Below are positions 1 through 12,659 of a stretch of DNA of 64,000 nt, one piece after another. Origin of the DNA: Xiphydria camelus (Eukaryota > Arthropoda > Insecta > Hymenoptera > Xiphydriidae); contig OY783197.1 of NCBI GenBank assembly GCA_963678675.1, positions 18,346,182 to 18,410,181 of the forward strand, written 5' to 3'. The notes under the pieces are model-generated. The model saw only the letters and a list, made by a program, of their open reading frames with translations. It was not told the origin of the DNA and ran no database searches. The translations under genes and the position numbers were made by a program. Numbering within the stretch: position 1 is the stretch's first letter; each line of letters starts with the position of its first letter.

Positions 1-51
1 TTCGATGGCGTCGAATTATTTAAAAAAATATGTATTTTCTTACAAACAAAA

Positions 52-63
52 ATGAAGCTGTAG
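52..63 (+). promoter_or_regulatory. Possible 3-codon upstream ORF in NPAT 5' region
   Basis: ATG AAG CTG TAG lies 44 bases upstream of the NPAT start codon. It would matter only if the transcript begins upstream of base 52, which the sequence does not show. Confidence 0.2.
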
Positions 64-106
64 TGTTGTGATCTACTTTCTTACCGCGGATTATTAAGAT
101 ATCGTC

Positions 107-3100
107 ATGGAAGCATTGTTACCTTCAGAAATTGCGCGACTGGTTCTCGGTGAGGTTCAAATTTACTCGTAAAAATGTTCGATACTAACCTTTCATTCTG
201 GCGGGAACATCAACATGTATCTTATTTCATCGACGCGCGTAAATATCACGCAAAATCGGCGTAATAAAATTCGGCTGATCGTCATTCAAAATCGAAGTAC
301 CGAGCTTATTGCTTATCATTTGTTAGAGTCGAAGGTTTATCGATGAGTGTTTTGCAAGCATCATTTAGCGATATATAGTACTGGTAACTTTATGAATTGC
401 AGCTATTTCTGTCCGTATACGTCGATTCGTTGATTTATATGATTTATATACTCTAAACTTAACATCAATCTAAGTGAACATGATATCGAGGGTCAAAACA
501 CAGAACCTCGTAACCAACATGAAATAAATGCAATACCGCTTAAGTAACTCAATTTTTGAAACAACATAATGTTATGGTAGTTTTTAAAATTGTTTCCTCT
601 TTCCTTTCGTAATTGCTTTGAGCTACTATATCACCGAAAACATTTTCTAAATCACTTTTAGAATTATAGTCATAGTTTTTACTCTCTCCTGTAAAATTTC
701 TTTTTTGTCAGTTCCGAGATCCTGCGTTTCGATCCTCGATATGCAAATCACTTTTGTAGAACACAAGGTCCCACTTTCCAATGATCGACTATCCCCTTTA
801 GGCTATCTTCAGGATCAAAAATGTGACGAGGCTGCGAGGGCGTTCTTAAAAATGTCGCCGCATCTGCAGGAATGCCGCACTGTTTATTCCAGCGGAAGAC
901 GTTTTAGCACGAGAGTCAATGGATTGACACTGATCGATATATTTGAGAAGTTTTCTGCTGCTAACGCGATAGGTGATATTTCACATTTTGATTTATCCGC
1001 ATTTTTCGGAGGTAAAACTCGATGTAACAATTTAACGAGGAGTCGAGATTTCACATTTATTGCAATTGCAGTGCAAGAGAAGCTGAGAAAAGTTACGGAT
1101 TGCGAGCAGCTCAAACATTGCGGAGATCTGCTCGAGCAGTTGAGATTTCTGGTTGAAGAGTCGCGGGGACAGCGTTTCGTTGTAAACATAAAGGTACCAT
1201 CTCAGGTACGCGTATCTATTGGTGGCATTATCGCAGAGAGTACTTTATGGAAGCCATTGCGTTGAAACTCTATGAGAACAGCAATTATTTTGCGTGTGCC
1301 TCAAACCCTTCCGCTTCGTCTATCTTAAATGCTAACGCTTTACTTGCCGTAAGATTGATAACATATTCACCTGTAGAAGGAAGTCGCGGAATGTATAGAT
1401 AGCGATGTAAAGAAATACAGGGTCGGAGTAATATCTGTTTTTTTTTGGACAGACAAATTCTCAAATATCCGGAGGATCAGCGATTATATCCAGCAGTATA
1501 CGGAAGAGACACCACAGTGGGAGTGACCGTGAACGGTACAAACGCTCTGCGAAATCTTCTCAAGTTTCGGAGGAGCAGAACGAAGCGTCGACCAGTCCAC
1601 GTATGTGTAAACATTTTACGTGAAATTGACTCAAAGAACGTACATATAACCAAAGCTACATTCTTTTACACGTAATAATTTATGTACTCGATGATAGCAG
1701 ATTGCGCGACGGTGGAAGCAACTCCGTTGGAGAGTTTGCCGGGCAATTCTGATTTCGTTAACGAGAAGGAGAAAAGCTTGAATTTTTCGCAATTGATACA
1801 CAATGACTTTTTCGACTCAACCAAAGGTAGTTTAGCCGACTGCATCTCGTCACTGCCACTCGAAACAAATGCGTTACAAGCTCAAGCGCACGGTGAATGC
1901 TCGAGCTTGCCTAATCGATCGAATGAGAATTCGGGTAGGTGTATAAAATTAAAGGTGCAATCTTGGCTGTTAACGAAAGGCTTACCTTCAGTCATGTGTT
2001 CGCATTAAAATTTCAGGCGAACCGAATGAATATCACGAACCCGATAAAGATATCGCTGGCGAAAAAGAAGGATTTAAAGGAAAAGAAGATTCGAGAGTCT
2101 TAGGAAAATGTATGGCTACCGATACGGAAGAGTTAACGACATATATCAGCGCAGAGGTACAGACCAATCCTTACGATCTGCCCGAATCCGAGACGGAATC
2201 CAATGATGAGCTTGTCGAAAATCTGAGCGTGAGTTGTACCGTTTGTCATTTATACTTAAATATCAAGCCGTGTAATCTTCATTTAGAGGAGAATACAACG
2301 ATCGCATACGCGTTTTCAGTTGCTGTCGAAAGAATTGCTGAACCGTACCGAGTTGCACGAGCGGATAGCCGACAATATCAATAAAGCGATCCTCCCAACG
2401 GAATTGTCATTTAAGGACGAGAGTCTCTGTGAGTCGGTGGGTGAATTGGTGAACACGTCCATCATGTTGGAGTTGAACAACGCCATTAAATCCATAGTGG
2501 AAGCAACGGAGACCGATCCGATATTTGAGAGATTTTTCGACGAAATTGTCGGCCCGAGCGGGGAAACGGACACGAGTCCGGACGAGGAAGCGGATGGACA
2601 AGTTACTTCGGCATCATCGGCGATGTATGTTCTTAATATTTGTGCGTAGTGTGACGCATCTTCTCCGGCGTTGATGTTCCTCGTAGCTCGTTCCGCTGAC
2701 TATAATTGAAACACTTCTCGGTCGTTACAGGGCGCAGCAAAATCGAATCGACGTTGCCATTGACGAATCCAGCTTACCCGAGCCCTCAACCTCCGTTACG
2801 AGTAAAATTAGTAACGAAATCGAGCACCCGGAAGTACCGCTGAAACAGAGGCTGCGTAGTTCTTCCGTGCAGCAGGCTGCTAGAACGGAGGATGACGGGG
2901 AGAAGCAAAAAGAGAGGGATAAAGACTACAATGCTCTGGAACATCAAAACGCCGCGGCTATTTTAAGTATAATAAACGCTAACAGTATCAGCGACAAACC
3001 ATCCGTTGACTCTAAAGTCGAAACGATCGCCGGCGTGAATGCCGAGAATGAAAGCGATTTCGTACAAAAATTTGCCGTATCCGAACCGGGCCAATGCGAA

Positions 3101-6100
3101 CCTTTGCAGAGTTTGAAACCTTTGGTCGCGCCGTCGGACGCGGAAGTAGCAAATGTGGCTGATTCGAGCAGCGGTGCCGACCGCAAAGCTTCGAAAAGAC
3201 ACCCCGTTAGAAAACCGAAAGCCACCAGAGCGAAAGCTGCAACCGAAAAGCCTGCTGTGTCGAACGCGGACGCGAATAAATTAATCTCCGAACAAGAAAT
3301 GATGGCTATACCGACCCTGATAGTTTGCTCGAAGGAAGAAGTGACCGGCTATCTTGGTGCGAATCCCATTTGTAAGTGGCAATTACGAAAAGCTCGGTTG
3401 ATTTCGCGGCTTATTCGTCCGCTTCATTACGCGAATGAAAAGAGTAATGCTTATCTTTTCTCTGCATTTCAGGCAACGAGAACACCCATTCCGTCGTCTC
3501 CGCTTCTACGTCGCACTTTATCCCAATCGCTCCGAAAGGTAACTTTAACACGCAAACATTGAATTTTCGATTTCTCATTATCCTTTTCAGGGCAATGCAT
3601 AATGTTACGAATTGTTTTCAGACACACTCAGCAATATACCTCACGCAATGTATCTCAAAACCGTGAGCGTGCAGCAAACATTACCAAAACTTACGGAACC
3701 ACCCACGATAAAAGCAGCTGAGCCACTCACGATAAAAGCAGCGGAACCACCCACGATAAAAGCACTGGGACTACCCATGATAGAAACAGCGGAACTACCC
3801 ACGATAAAGGCAAAGGAACCGAAACGCTCACCGAACTGCAAAACGTCTTATTCGCCTAGGAGAGGAAATCGCAAAGGGAGCAGAAAGTCGAATAACGTGC
3901 CCGTCTCGAACCAGCTCGCGCATATTACGGAAAGTTCTGCAACCGCTCCTCTGCAAACTGTTCAAGATAACAGCCGCAGCGCGGTCGAGTCTATAACGCT
4001 TTACGGTGGCGAGAACAGTGCCGGCACGACGGTGGAAACGGCGGACATCCCGGCGATAAGCGTCGAGGCGTCTCTCAACCTCTGCGGATCGAGTCTCTCT
4101 CCCTTTTTGAAGTTCAATCGCGACAAGGCCAAAGAAGCGGGCGCAGAGGAACCGCGAGAAGAGCCGCCCGGACGACTCGATTCGATCGAAAACGCGGAAC
4201 TTCGACCGGCTACGAGCAGCGGCGATACGGCGGGAGAGGTTTCAACGACGGTGCGGAATAATTGCGATCTCATTTCGAAACGGACGCCAAAGTCCTTGCT
4301 GAAGAGCAGGTCTAAGAATTACAGGTTGAGCTTGTCGACTCCGCGGAGAAGGAACAGTCACGTGAGAACTCTCGATTTCGGCACGCCGATGAAGGCCGGA
4401 AGCTCTGGCCGTAGAAGAAGCGGCAATGACGGCGCGAAGTTCTCGCCGAAGTCATCGAGTCGCTCGAAATCTGTCTGCAGAAACACGCTCTTCAAGTCGC
4501 CGCCGTTCGGCAATTCGATGCTCGCCAAGGCTCGGAAGTCGAAGAGTCCGACGAAGGTGTCGAAGACTTGTAGAATACCGATAGCCACGAGAAGTCCGGC
4601 CCCGAAGCTCATGGGAGGATGGGAGAAATACACCGGCGTTGGAATGATCCTTGGTGGCACTTCTCCTTATCACACGTCCAAGAGTAATTCTCCCGTGAAG
4701 AATTCGCATCGCTCCCCGCCGAAGTCATCGCAGATACCGCTGTTGACGAGTTGGGACGCAAATTTGCGTAAAACGAGACAATACGATTGGGAAAACGAGT
4801 CGGCGTCAACGCAAAATGGCAATGCGGAAAAGACGAAAGCAGCGGGTGAGAAGAGAAACACAGCACCGGGTGAACGCTTGGCAAATGAAGCGGCGTCTAC
4901 GAGCAAGGAACCCGTTAACGCCTCTGATCGGGAAAATGAGATCAACGCGGATAAGCGACAAGACTCTGGAGTGCAAGAACACTCGGCAAAATCTTCAGTT
5001 ACCGAACCGGTTGTGCAGGATGCCAGATCTCAGCTAATTTTAGCGTTAGAGGGAGGAGGATGTACGAGCGATGTCGCGGTAGAGATGAAAAAGATCGACG
5101 AAAACAACGTGGAAAAAGGTGAAGCGGATACAAGAATCGCGACTAACGATAAAAGTAAGGCCGGCCAAATTGTCCAGACCACGACGGACGGTATTGCTAA
5201 GGTTGTCGACAAAACGGATGCGGTGACAATTCGCAAAGGTGTTCGCGCTAAGAACGCCGAGGTGAAGCCAAAGAAATACGTAAAATTAAAAACGATAACA
5301 ACTAATATCTCGAAACGCGAGAAGGAGGATTCGACGGGATTGATCTCGACGTCGAGTGCGAACGCGCAGTCGTCCGAAATTCTGAGAATCTCCCCGGAAT
5401 CCATGCGAGAGATCGCTCGCATGCCAGACACGATGGAGTTGGAGACTCCGAGAAAAACGGAGGATTCGTTCGGAATTCCACCCACTCCCAGACTTCTCAG
5501 TCCGAGCAGCAACATCGTCACTCCTTTCGTCAAAGCCAGCGAGGAGGATTCGAGCAAATTGCGCAGCTACATAAGAACGCCGGAATTTCCGCCGACGCCT
5601 AATATCGCGTTGACGCCGAAACACGTCAATGAAAATACGTCAGACGCTGCTAAGAAAGGCGAATACAACGCGTGCCCGTCTTACTATCAACCGAGTTTGA
5701 AGAAATCCGAAGCTCTTTCCGAACTGCAGCACTGTCAGAATAATCAAGAGGATAATAACGCGCAAGAGATCTCCAAGGAAATAATCACCGAGACGTATAC
5801 GGCGAGTGCTGGAATGAAGGCGAGCGATGATTTTTCCCTGATCGAATCGCGCGATAAACTGGAAATAACTCAGTTCGAGGTGATCAAGGAAAATCTCCCG
5901 AGAGAAGAGGCGGCGAGGGAGCTCAAGATATCCGCCAACTCGAAGGATTCTCTCGACCACGTCAAGACTCGAGTGGAAAGTACAACGAACGAAGCGCCCG
6001 CCACGCACGAAACATTCCAATGCACAGCTACGATAGTGTCTGAAAATTTGAACGAGCAACCCGAAGCTTCGCACAGTGATAGTTCTTCGGCGAGCGGGAA

Positions 6101-8679
6101 CAATTCTTCCGAGAGCGATTCGAGTTCGTCTTCCGGCTCCAGTTCCTCGTCCTCCTCGTCTTCCTCCTGCTGTTCGAGCATGACGAACACATCGACGCCG
6201 TTCTCATTCGGGAAAATGGGCAAAGCGGCGCTGAGCAAGATATACACCGACACGAGTAACGAGTCTTCTCAAAAAGTCGTAGGAATCGAGGCAAGCGCTG
6301 CGATGCTGATCGACATATCGCCGATAGCGAAGGACGAATTACCTCGGAAAGTTGTAACGATAGAGGCAGCGGCTAACGTAGCTGGCGCGTCGGAAAGTAA
6401 TGCAAATGTCGTCGCGCAAATGCAAGTTCGAGTTCAAAAGAACGAAGCGTCCCCGGAGAAGTTAATACCTGCTGTCAAAGCGGAAGACTGCGCGAATGCA
6501 TCGAACGAGACACCTGCTAAAGATGAAGCTTTACTAGCCGAGGCTAATATTTCTGAGACTCCCAGCAGTTCCAAAGCGGGCATCGAGAATCAGACCAATT
6601 TACATTCAAAGATAACAGCTCTCATGGGCTCCGACGATAAGGTGACATCCGAACAGAGTCTCTTGCAGGATCAAATGAATGCCGCCGAGAGCACTTCAAG
6701 AGTCTTGCCGAAAATAGTGAACGTACAGCGCATACTGCCGGATGTTTCGATCGCTTTGAAGCCGGTAACCGTGTCGGAAACTGTAAGTTCTTCCGCGCAG
6801 AGTAGCAGTCATCTGTCTCTGCAAGCTGCTGCAGTTCCCGACGGCAAACTCAGTTTGCAATTGGAAGAGAAACGTCTGCGGCTCATGGCCAAGTTAAAAT
6901 GCAACTCACGAGTCGATCGTGTTCCTAACAAACCGCGAGGGAGACCGAGTGCGTTGCAGGAGAAGAAACAAAACAAGAAACTCGAGAATACCGGTACAGT
7001 TGACGACAGACACGAAATCGGATCTGGTAAAGATTCGATGAATCCTCACAAGGAGCGTCCGTCGAGAAACGCCATCAGGAGATCGGAAGAAAAGGAATGT
7101 CGCACGACAAATACAACGAGGGCGGCAAAGGGTGGAGAGTCTATTCGGGAGAAATACGAGAGAACCACGGGTAAGAAGATTGAAGTTAAGAAAAAATTGC
7201 CATCCAAACAAGACAAGGCGAAAACGGAAACGACACATAACGAGAAAGCCACCTCGGAAAAAAATACTGCAGCAACGAAGATCGGATCAAACTCTGACGA
7301 CGACGACGAAGCAACGGAAATTGGAGGACAAGCGAAGTCGGAACGCGAAATTCACAAATCGGATCGCGAGGCGCACGAGAACGACGATTCGAAGAAGTCG
7401 AAACATTCGGGGGAAAATGTGAAGAACGAAGTTAAAGATTCGAAGGAGGTAAAGAGGAGGGAGAGTAGAAGGAGAAGGTCGAGATCGCGAGAACCGGAAA
7501 AATGCGCGAAGGACAAAGCTGAAAGAGATACTTTACCGGAAAGCAGTACGGAACGGAATTTGCTCGGAACGTTGAACGATTTGAACGAAAAAGTGTCTCG
7601 TCATAACGAACACGCGGAGATGACGGCAGCGGCTGAAAAGTCCAAATGCGCGTTAAAGTCCAAGGTGGATCAGGTGAAGAGAGATCTCTTCAGCGACGAC
7701 GAGAACAACGAGCAGAGAACGACGCGTTCGAGGACTCGACAAATTTCGGACGCCCAAAAAAGCGATTGCGTCAATTGCCAAGAGCCAGCCGCGTGTGAAA
7801 CCATTAGCGAGAAGGATTCCGATGTGCCGGAGGAGGATTTACCTTGCGTTCTCGAATCGTTGAAACTAGTTCCCACTGCTAAAACCGACAGTTTCGAGGA
7901 CGACGGACTGCAGAGCGCGAACGTCAGTATCTCCAAGAAATTGGAATATTATTTCGTGTACGACGAGGAGTCCGCTCCGACAAAGAGGAGGAAACGGAGA
8001 TACAGTAACTCCGAGCTGGAGTATTCGGTCACCGTCGAACTTAGCGATCAGGATTACGCGATGTATACAAAAGTAATGAGGGCCACGGCGTACGAAGAGA
8101 TGTTGAATATCTCCCCGAAACCGAAGAAGAGGGGCGCGCCTAAGAAGACTGTGATTAAAAGTAGCCAAAATTCGAAAGCCGGAGTAAAGAAATTGAAGGA
8201 CGGTAAGCCCTCGACTCTGAGGAGCAATCAGGGAAAGCCTGCGGTGGAGACGAAAGCGGCCACTTCCAAAACCGGCAAAATGCCCGCGAAAGCGAGTAAA
8301 AAACCGAGCGAAAAAACTTCGGAAGCCAAAACGAAACTCGTCAGCAGTGGTACGGAGGAGGAAGTGAAGGGTGAGTCAGAATTAATTGTTTCTTTAAGTT
8401 CAGTATTTCGAGATTTAGTAAATGTGTATACATTCTCCATTCTTTTCAGAAAAAAGCAACACAAAAGTACGAAAGAGGAAGAGATCCGCTTCGCAGGAGA
8501 ACGAGCAGGTTCGTTAAGTTGCGAGTAAATTAGAGTTGAAATTACTAACAGACAAAGATTCGACGAAGGTTGTTACGATTTTACAGATTGAGAAAAAATC
8601 GCGGTTGATCGACCCGCAAGCTTTGTTGAATAAGTTGGACCTGGAGCAATTTCTGACCACTCTGCATGGGCCAACGTGA
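107..8679 (+). CDS. NPAT: NPAT / Mxc orthologue (histone locus body scaffold, histone transcription coactivator)
   Basis: Eleven coding exons: 107-149, 802-1205, 1453-1600, 1701-1934, 2017-2228, 2320-2624, 2731-3371, 3473-3538, 3622-8370, 8450-8508, 8587-8679. All have GT-AG borders and matching phases, giving 2317 aa. The start reads MEALLPSEIARLVLG and continues across intron 1 into GYLQDQKCDEAARAFL, the LisH motif typical of the NPAT N-terminus. Residues after about 150 are low-complexity and rich in Ser, Lys and S/T-P sites, for example the cluster PRLLSPSSN and FPPTPNIALTPK (exon 9). A Ser run lies at about 6080-6175. The protein ends in a short conserved-looking hydrophobic segment (LLNKLDLEQFLTTLHGPT). 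NPAT family members are cyclin E/CDK2 substrates that nucleate the histone locus body and activate replication-dependent histone genes; that role is inferred from homology. Only the LisH end and C-terminus were recognised; the rest is assigned by continuity. Confidence 0.88.
3694..3825 (+). repeat. In-frame tandem repeat inside NPAT exon 9
   Basis: Five to six diverged copies of a 24-27 bp unit encode variants of EPPTIKAA (EPLTIKAA, EPPTIKAL, LPMIETA, ELPTIKAK). The nucleotide copies are close to each other (CACGATAAAAGCA recurs), so the expansion is recent and keeps frame. Confidence 0.85.
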
Positions 8680-8736
8680 GTGTCGCAATGAACGGTGCTC
8701 GTGGAATTTATACGCCGTATAAATATCGTTCACACT

Positions 8737-8995
8737 TCGCTTATTAAATAAAACAACGTCATAACTCAAATAACGTCACAAGTCGGAGTGAGAGCATTAT
8801 TTTTGATTTTGCAGATGTTTATTAAGTTTGCACAAAAAGTTCAAGTTCTTGATAATTAATACAACTGATTGCTCTGCCGAAATATGCAAATGTTTTGGTT
8901 ATAAATTATTTCATATACAAATGACAGCAATTCGAAACTTTAAATACGCGTTTTCTAGCATTTTGAGTTATGACGTTGTTTTATTTAATAAGCGA
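8737..8995. mobile_element. MITE with about 34-bp terminal inverted repeats
   Basis: Bases 8737-8771 and 8961-8995 are nearly perfect reverse complements (TCGCTTATTAAATAAAACAA at the outer end). The interior is AT-rich and non-coding. It begins 58 bases after the NPAT stop codon. Confidence 0.8.
8747..8752 (+). promoter_or_regulatory. Likely NPAT polyadenylation signal AATAAA
   Basis: First canonical AATAAA after the NPAT stop (8677-8679). It lies inside the left terminal repeat of the 8737-8995 MITE. Confidence 0.5.
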
Positions 8996-9107
8996 TTTTT
9001 GTTGATACCTTTATATGCCAATGTCAAGATGCTGGAGATTGTTATTTATTTTTAATGATGCTGTGTGTTCGTCTTGTCTGACGATGATTATTTTAATGAA
9101 AATTACT

Positions 9108-9273
9108 TTAACACGTTCACGCTGGCGCGTACCACCGGTGACTCGCACTTGAATGTTCCATCGGGCGACGTGTACCCCCGGTGGTACATACAATATTTAT
9201 TTTGTTATACCGCTTGGACAAGGCCGCTCCACGGCGGAGACACTAAATTCAGGCCGCGTCGTTAACGTGTTAA
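9108..9273. mobile_element. Short piggyBac-like MITE (TTAA-flanked)
   Basis: TTAA at 9108-9111 and 9270-9273 bracket inverted ends CACGTTCACG and (reverse complement) CACGTTAACG. The interior is GC-rich and has no coding potential. The ends resemble those of the larger element at 10000-10932. Confidence 0.6.
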
Positions 9274-9340
9274 GTCTAGCAATTATCGTAGAATTAAAGA
9301 AGTATTATTTTTGTTGTGAAAGGAGATGTGACGGATGAAC

Positions 9341-9413
9341 TGAGGAGCAGACTTCCAAAAAGCATTTTGTCCATGGAAAATGGACAAAATGCTTTTTGAA
9401 AGTCTGCTCCTCA
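9341..9413. repeat. Near-perfect 34-bp hairpin
   Basis: Bases 9341-9374 and 9380-9413 are reverse complements with one mismatch (C/T) around a 5-base loop. The outer bases are TGAGGAGCAGACTT. No target-site duplication or coding sequence is apparent. Confidence 0.9.
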
Positions 9414-9873
9414 ACTGTACCGTTCAATTTACCGTGTAAAATTTGTATATTTTTCACTGGAATAAGTATTTTATATCTACCTAGGAATTGTTTAATAGTA
9501 TGTAGTATTTTTATAGTGGATTGACTACAGTTTTAAAGCTAATCTTTTGAAAGTAGTTACTGATACGTTATTTTTTATTTATCACGGAACCCTCGATATT
9601 ACATCCTAATCAGATTTTTAAAAAAGTCGAGTAAGTTCTTATGGGAAAGTACAAATAAAGAATTACATGACTGCAGAAGAATAAAAGTAGTTTTCTCATC
9701 TACGATACTATCGAAATGACCCTAAAAGAAGTATAAAAAACGAAACAAGTTTCGTACCCGCGTAAGCTTGTAAAAATAACAGTAAGAATAATTTATTATG
9801 ATTTTAGTCTACCTTACACCGCGTATCTTTTGTAACGAAATGAGAATGTTTTAAAAATAACGCAAATAATTTA
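9414..9873. other. AT-rich intergenic stretch between NPAT and SUB1
   Basis: No ORF, repeat pair or RNA gene recognised. Presumably holds the SUB1 3' UTR on the minus strand. Confidence 0.5.
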
Positions 9874-11307
9874 TCAGCATTTAGATTTGGCCACTCGGTC
9901 TACTTCTTCCACGATTGACATGAACTTGCGCCACTGGACCATGTTTAAGGATATCCCTGTGAAATATTTATTTGTAAGACCAACGCTCGTGAAACTTACT
10001 TAACACATTCGCGACCGCTGACATGAATTCACATCTTTTCAAGTTCTATTCCTGGTTGCCGCTGACGTGAAGTCACGTCATATACCGGGTGACTCTTTAA
10101 TATTGCGACAAACTTCAAGGGTATTGGATTTTTATACAAATTTTCTGCAATCAACAAACAGTACAAAGTTCTTTAATTTAATTGGAAATAAATATGTTTA
10201 TTTGTAATAATAGATGGTACACCAGGCTGAGAAAAATGCACAGTAAAGTAAGAAAATAAATTATTAGAACAAATTAACGAAAAAGAAAGAATTGATACAA
10301 ACGAAAGTATAGAAAACAAACGAAGTAGGAAAACAAAAGAAATGCTGCAAAAAACAAGTAATACATGCTTCTATTCTGCGTAGCATTGATTGGCGAACGC
10401 AAAAATATACTTTCTATAATTAGTATAGAAAATTTGTATAAAAATGACCACCATGTTTCTCCAAAACTCAGCGTTTTCGAACCCATGTTCATAGGAACTT
10501 TTTTTCTTATTTTCATCCAAGGAACCCATCCTTTAAGTTTGTCGCAATATTAAAGAATCACCCGGTATAATCAAATTATGTAGTTCCTTATGCAAGTCAT
10601 TGTTTTTCAAAATATCACTAACCAGAAATATTAAATTTTGTTTTTACTCGGTTTTTCCAAAATACCTGTAATATAATATAATGCTAAATAAATTCAGCAC
10701 AATAATAACAAATGGTCTATTGTCTACCTATAAAGCAAGTATACAAATTATAAAAATCCTTTTACTTTAAACAACACACAATTGCAACACTGATATTTCA
10801 AAACAAATTTCATTATATTTATCCTTGCTTTAATGATTCAAGTTTGCGGCAACCACCTTCAGAATTTAATTATTTTCGCCGAGATACTTGGTATTAGAAA
10901 GGGGAAAAATTTGCCGGTCGCGAATGTTTTAATAAAGATAATACCTTTTCTTCCTGGTTTCAGGTCTCCGTCCTTGTCAAAGTACATTTCTCTGACATCG
11001 ACGTATAACTGCCCTTTGAATTCTCGAACAGTCACCTGTTTGTTTTTACCCAAATCCCACACAGGGTCTTCCTCCTCTTTCTTTGGCTTCTTGTTGCTCG
11101 CAGTACTTTTCTCTTCGGATCTTTCAGGCTCTTTCTTCTGCTTCCTCTTTTTGGATTCCTGAACCTTGGGGGGAAATTTCACATCAATGATTTTATGATT
11201 CAAAACTCACTTGAGACGATTTGCTCGTTATGATAGTGTAAAGCGATTACCTCATCGCTGTTGCTGCTGCTATCATCGCTGGATATGTATGCCTTCGATT
11301 TCGGCAT
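9874..11307 (-). CDS. SUB1: SUB1 / PC4 single-strand DNA-binding transcriptional coactivator
   Basis: Three exons on the minus strand: 11307-11251, 11164-10945 and 9956-9874, phases consistent, 119 aa. The N-terminus MPKSKAYISSDDSSSNSDE is the acidic Ser-rich (SEAC) region, followed by a Lys-rich stretch. The PC4 domain follows from about residue 52: WDLGKNKQVTVREF, YVDVREMYF, then across intron 2 GISLNMVQWRKFMSIVEEVD. PC4 proteins bind melted or single-stranded DNA as dimers and modulate Pol II transcription. Domain order and length match the family (Drosophila Ssb-c31a is similar in size). Intron 1 is 86 bp. Intron 2 (9957-10944) is filled by a transposon, and the third exon is only recoverable by crossing it. 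The nearby CHT gene is also on the minus strand, with its 3' end about 1.4 kb upstream. Confidence 0.93.
10000..10932. mobile_element. piggyBac-like non-autonomous element in SUB1 intron 2
   Basis: TTAA at 10000-10003 and 10929-10932. The inverted ends are TTAACACATTCGCGACCG and, from the right, TTAAAACATTCGCGACCG. No transposase is present. The element ends 12 bases from the SUB1 exon 2 donor and 43 bases from the exon 3 acceptor. It contains a second element at about 10083-10567. Confidence 0.8.
10083..10567. mobile_element. Tc1/mariner-like non-autonomous element nested in the piggyBac-like element
   Basis: Terminal inverted repeats of about 40 bp begin (TA)CCGGGTGAYTCTTTAATA and end inward in GCGACAAACTT. 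Both outer ends are flanked by TA, as expected for Tc1/mariner target duplications. The interior is AT-rich. A short open frame at 10274-10516 shows no transposase motif. Confidence 0.75.
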
Positions 11308-12659
11308 GGCTAATTATTTTGATGGTACGGCAAAGCTGGAAGCTGATTTTTTTGTCAATCACAGGATGAAAGAACTGTAGTCGTGATGTTCGCGCGATAA
11401 TGAAGTAAACACATTTTGCAACGCAATTAAAAATGTGAAGAAATTCCGATAATAAGAAGACGGAAAGTATTGAAATCGTAAAAATATCTCACCTGTTGTT
11501 TATTAAACCTGTCGTTTAGAGCAAGTCGCATACTCTTTATTAGTTGACAAAATAGCCGGCGCGCGGCATACGTTAAGTACATATGTAGCTGTGATTACCT
11601 AACGCACTAGAAATACTTTATGCGATCTCGATTTTCATGTTAAAGAAGAAATCAGTCGCGCCATCTAGGCGAATATAAAAGAATCAAAGCGAACTCTTAG
11701 TTCGCGTATATTCTGCTATAGGGCGTCAGTATGCTGAACACAAATTTTCAAAATTTTATACTCCACTTCTCTGATCTGCACAACCTATATTAAATGGGGG
11801 CGGTACCAAAATAGCTTTTTTTTGAAGCGTTTCAAACAAGATCTCCGACGAAGCATCTTCCATATACGGTGAAGACAAGGTGTATTATTACAAATTGCCG
11901 ATACAATGATTCTTTAAATAACATCTCGCTTTCCACATACTTAGCGTCTTTCGCAATAACGCGCAGTTCCTGTTATTATCACGATCCCTACGCTCGAGTT
12001 ACCCTTTGAATGACGAGACGATGAAGCTTACCGACTAATTGACACGAATCCGATCAAGCGGAGTCTCGCGTCGACTCTCACTAGACCCGCGGTTCTGGCT
12101 ACGTGTGTCGACCTACTAAATCTACATTTTGGCACGTAATTCACAGTACACAATCTCTCGATTGCGCTTGAATTGAAAAATCATAGGTATACGTAATTTA
12201 TCAAGCGACTCTCGTCGCGTACTTTCCCTTGGTTGATTTTTATGGCGATCGTTTGATCGCGCTTCTTCGTTTACCTAGCCTCTCCTAGAGCGATACCCTT
12301 AATGCTAATAATACCGATGCAGGTCGTAGACGTTTCGCGGTTTTACAAAAGTACAGTATTAATACTAGTAGAGAAGACGGCACGTCGATACTCCCAGGAA
12401 ACGCGCGCGAGACGCGATATACCACTGACGATATCGCACGTGCCGCTGGTACGGCGATGAAAGATCTTACAATTACAGTCCTTAGATCGAAATTGACTTA
12501 TCGGTAGTACGTAATCTACATCGCTAACGGGGCTACCGGTGCAAAAATATCGTTTTCGTCGGATTATCGTAAATTCGCGGCCTCGCTCGCGGCAGTCCCT
12601 TTCGATATATCATCATAAGGGTTCGTGCCTTTCACGAATATACATATGTATACATCAAA
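11308..12659. other. Intergenic: SUB1 promoter side and CHT 3' flank
   Basis: No coding segment recognised. The first 100-200 bases presumably contain the SUB1 minus-strand promoter. The rest would hold the CHT 3' UTR. Confidence 0.5.

Noticed and set aside
3641..8464. Many minus-strand open frames of 60-175 codons opposite NPAT exon 9
   Set aside because: They are antisense shadows of a long coding exon with strong codon bias; none shows a domain or splice context.
8812..9053. A possible extra NPAT exon after 8815 (frame LLSLHKKFKF)
   Set aside because: Exon 11 already ends in an in-frame TGA at 8677-8679, and the candidate lies entirely inside a MITE.
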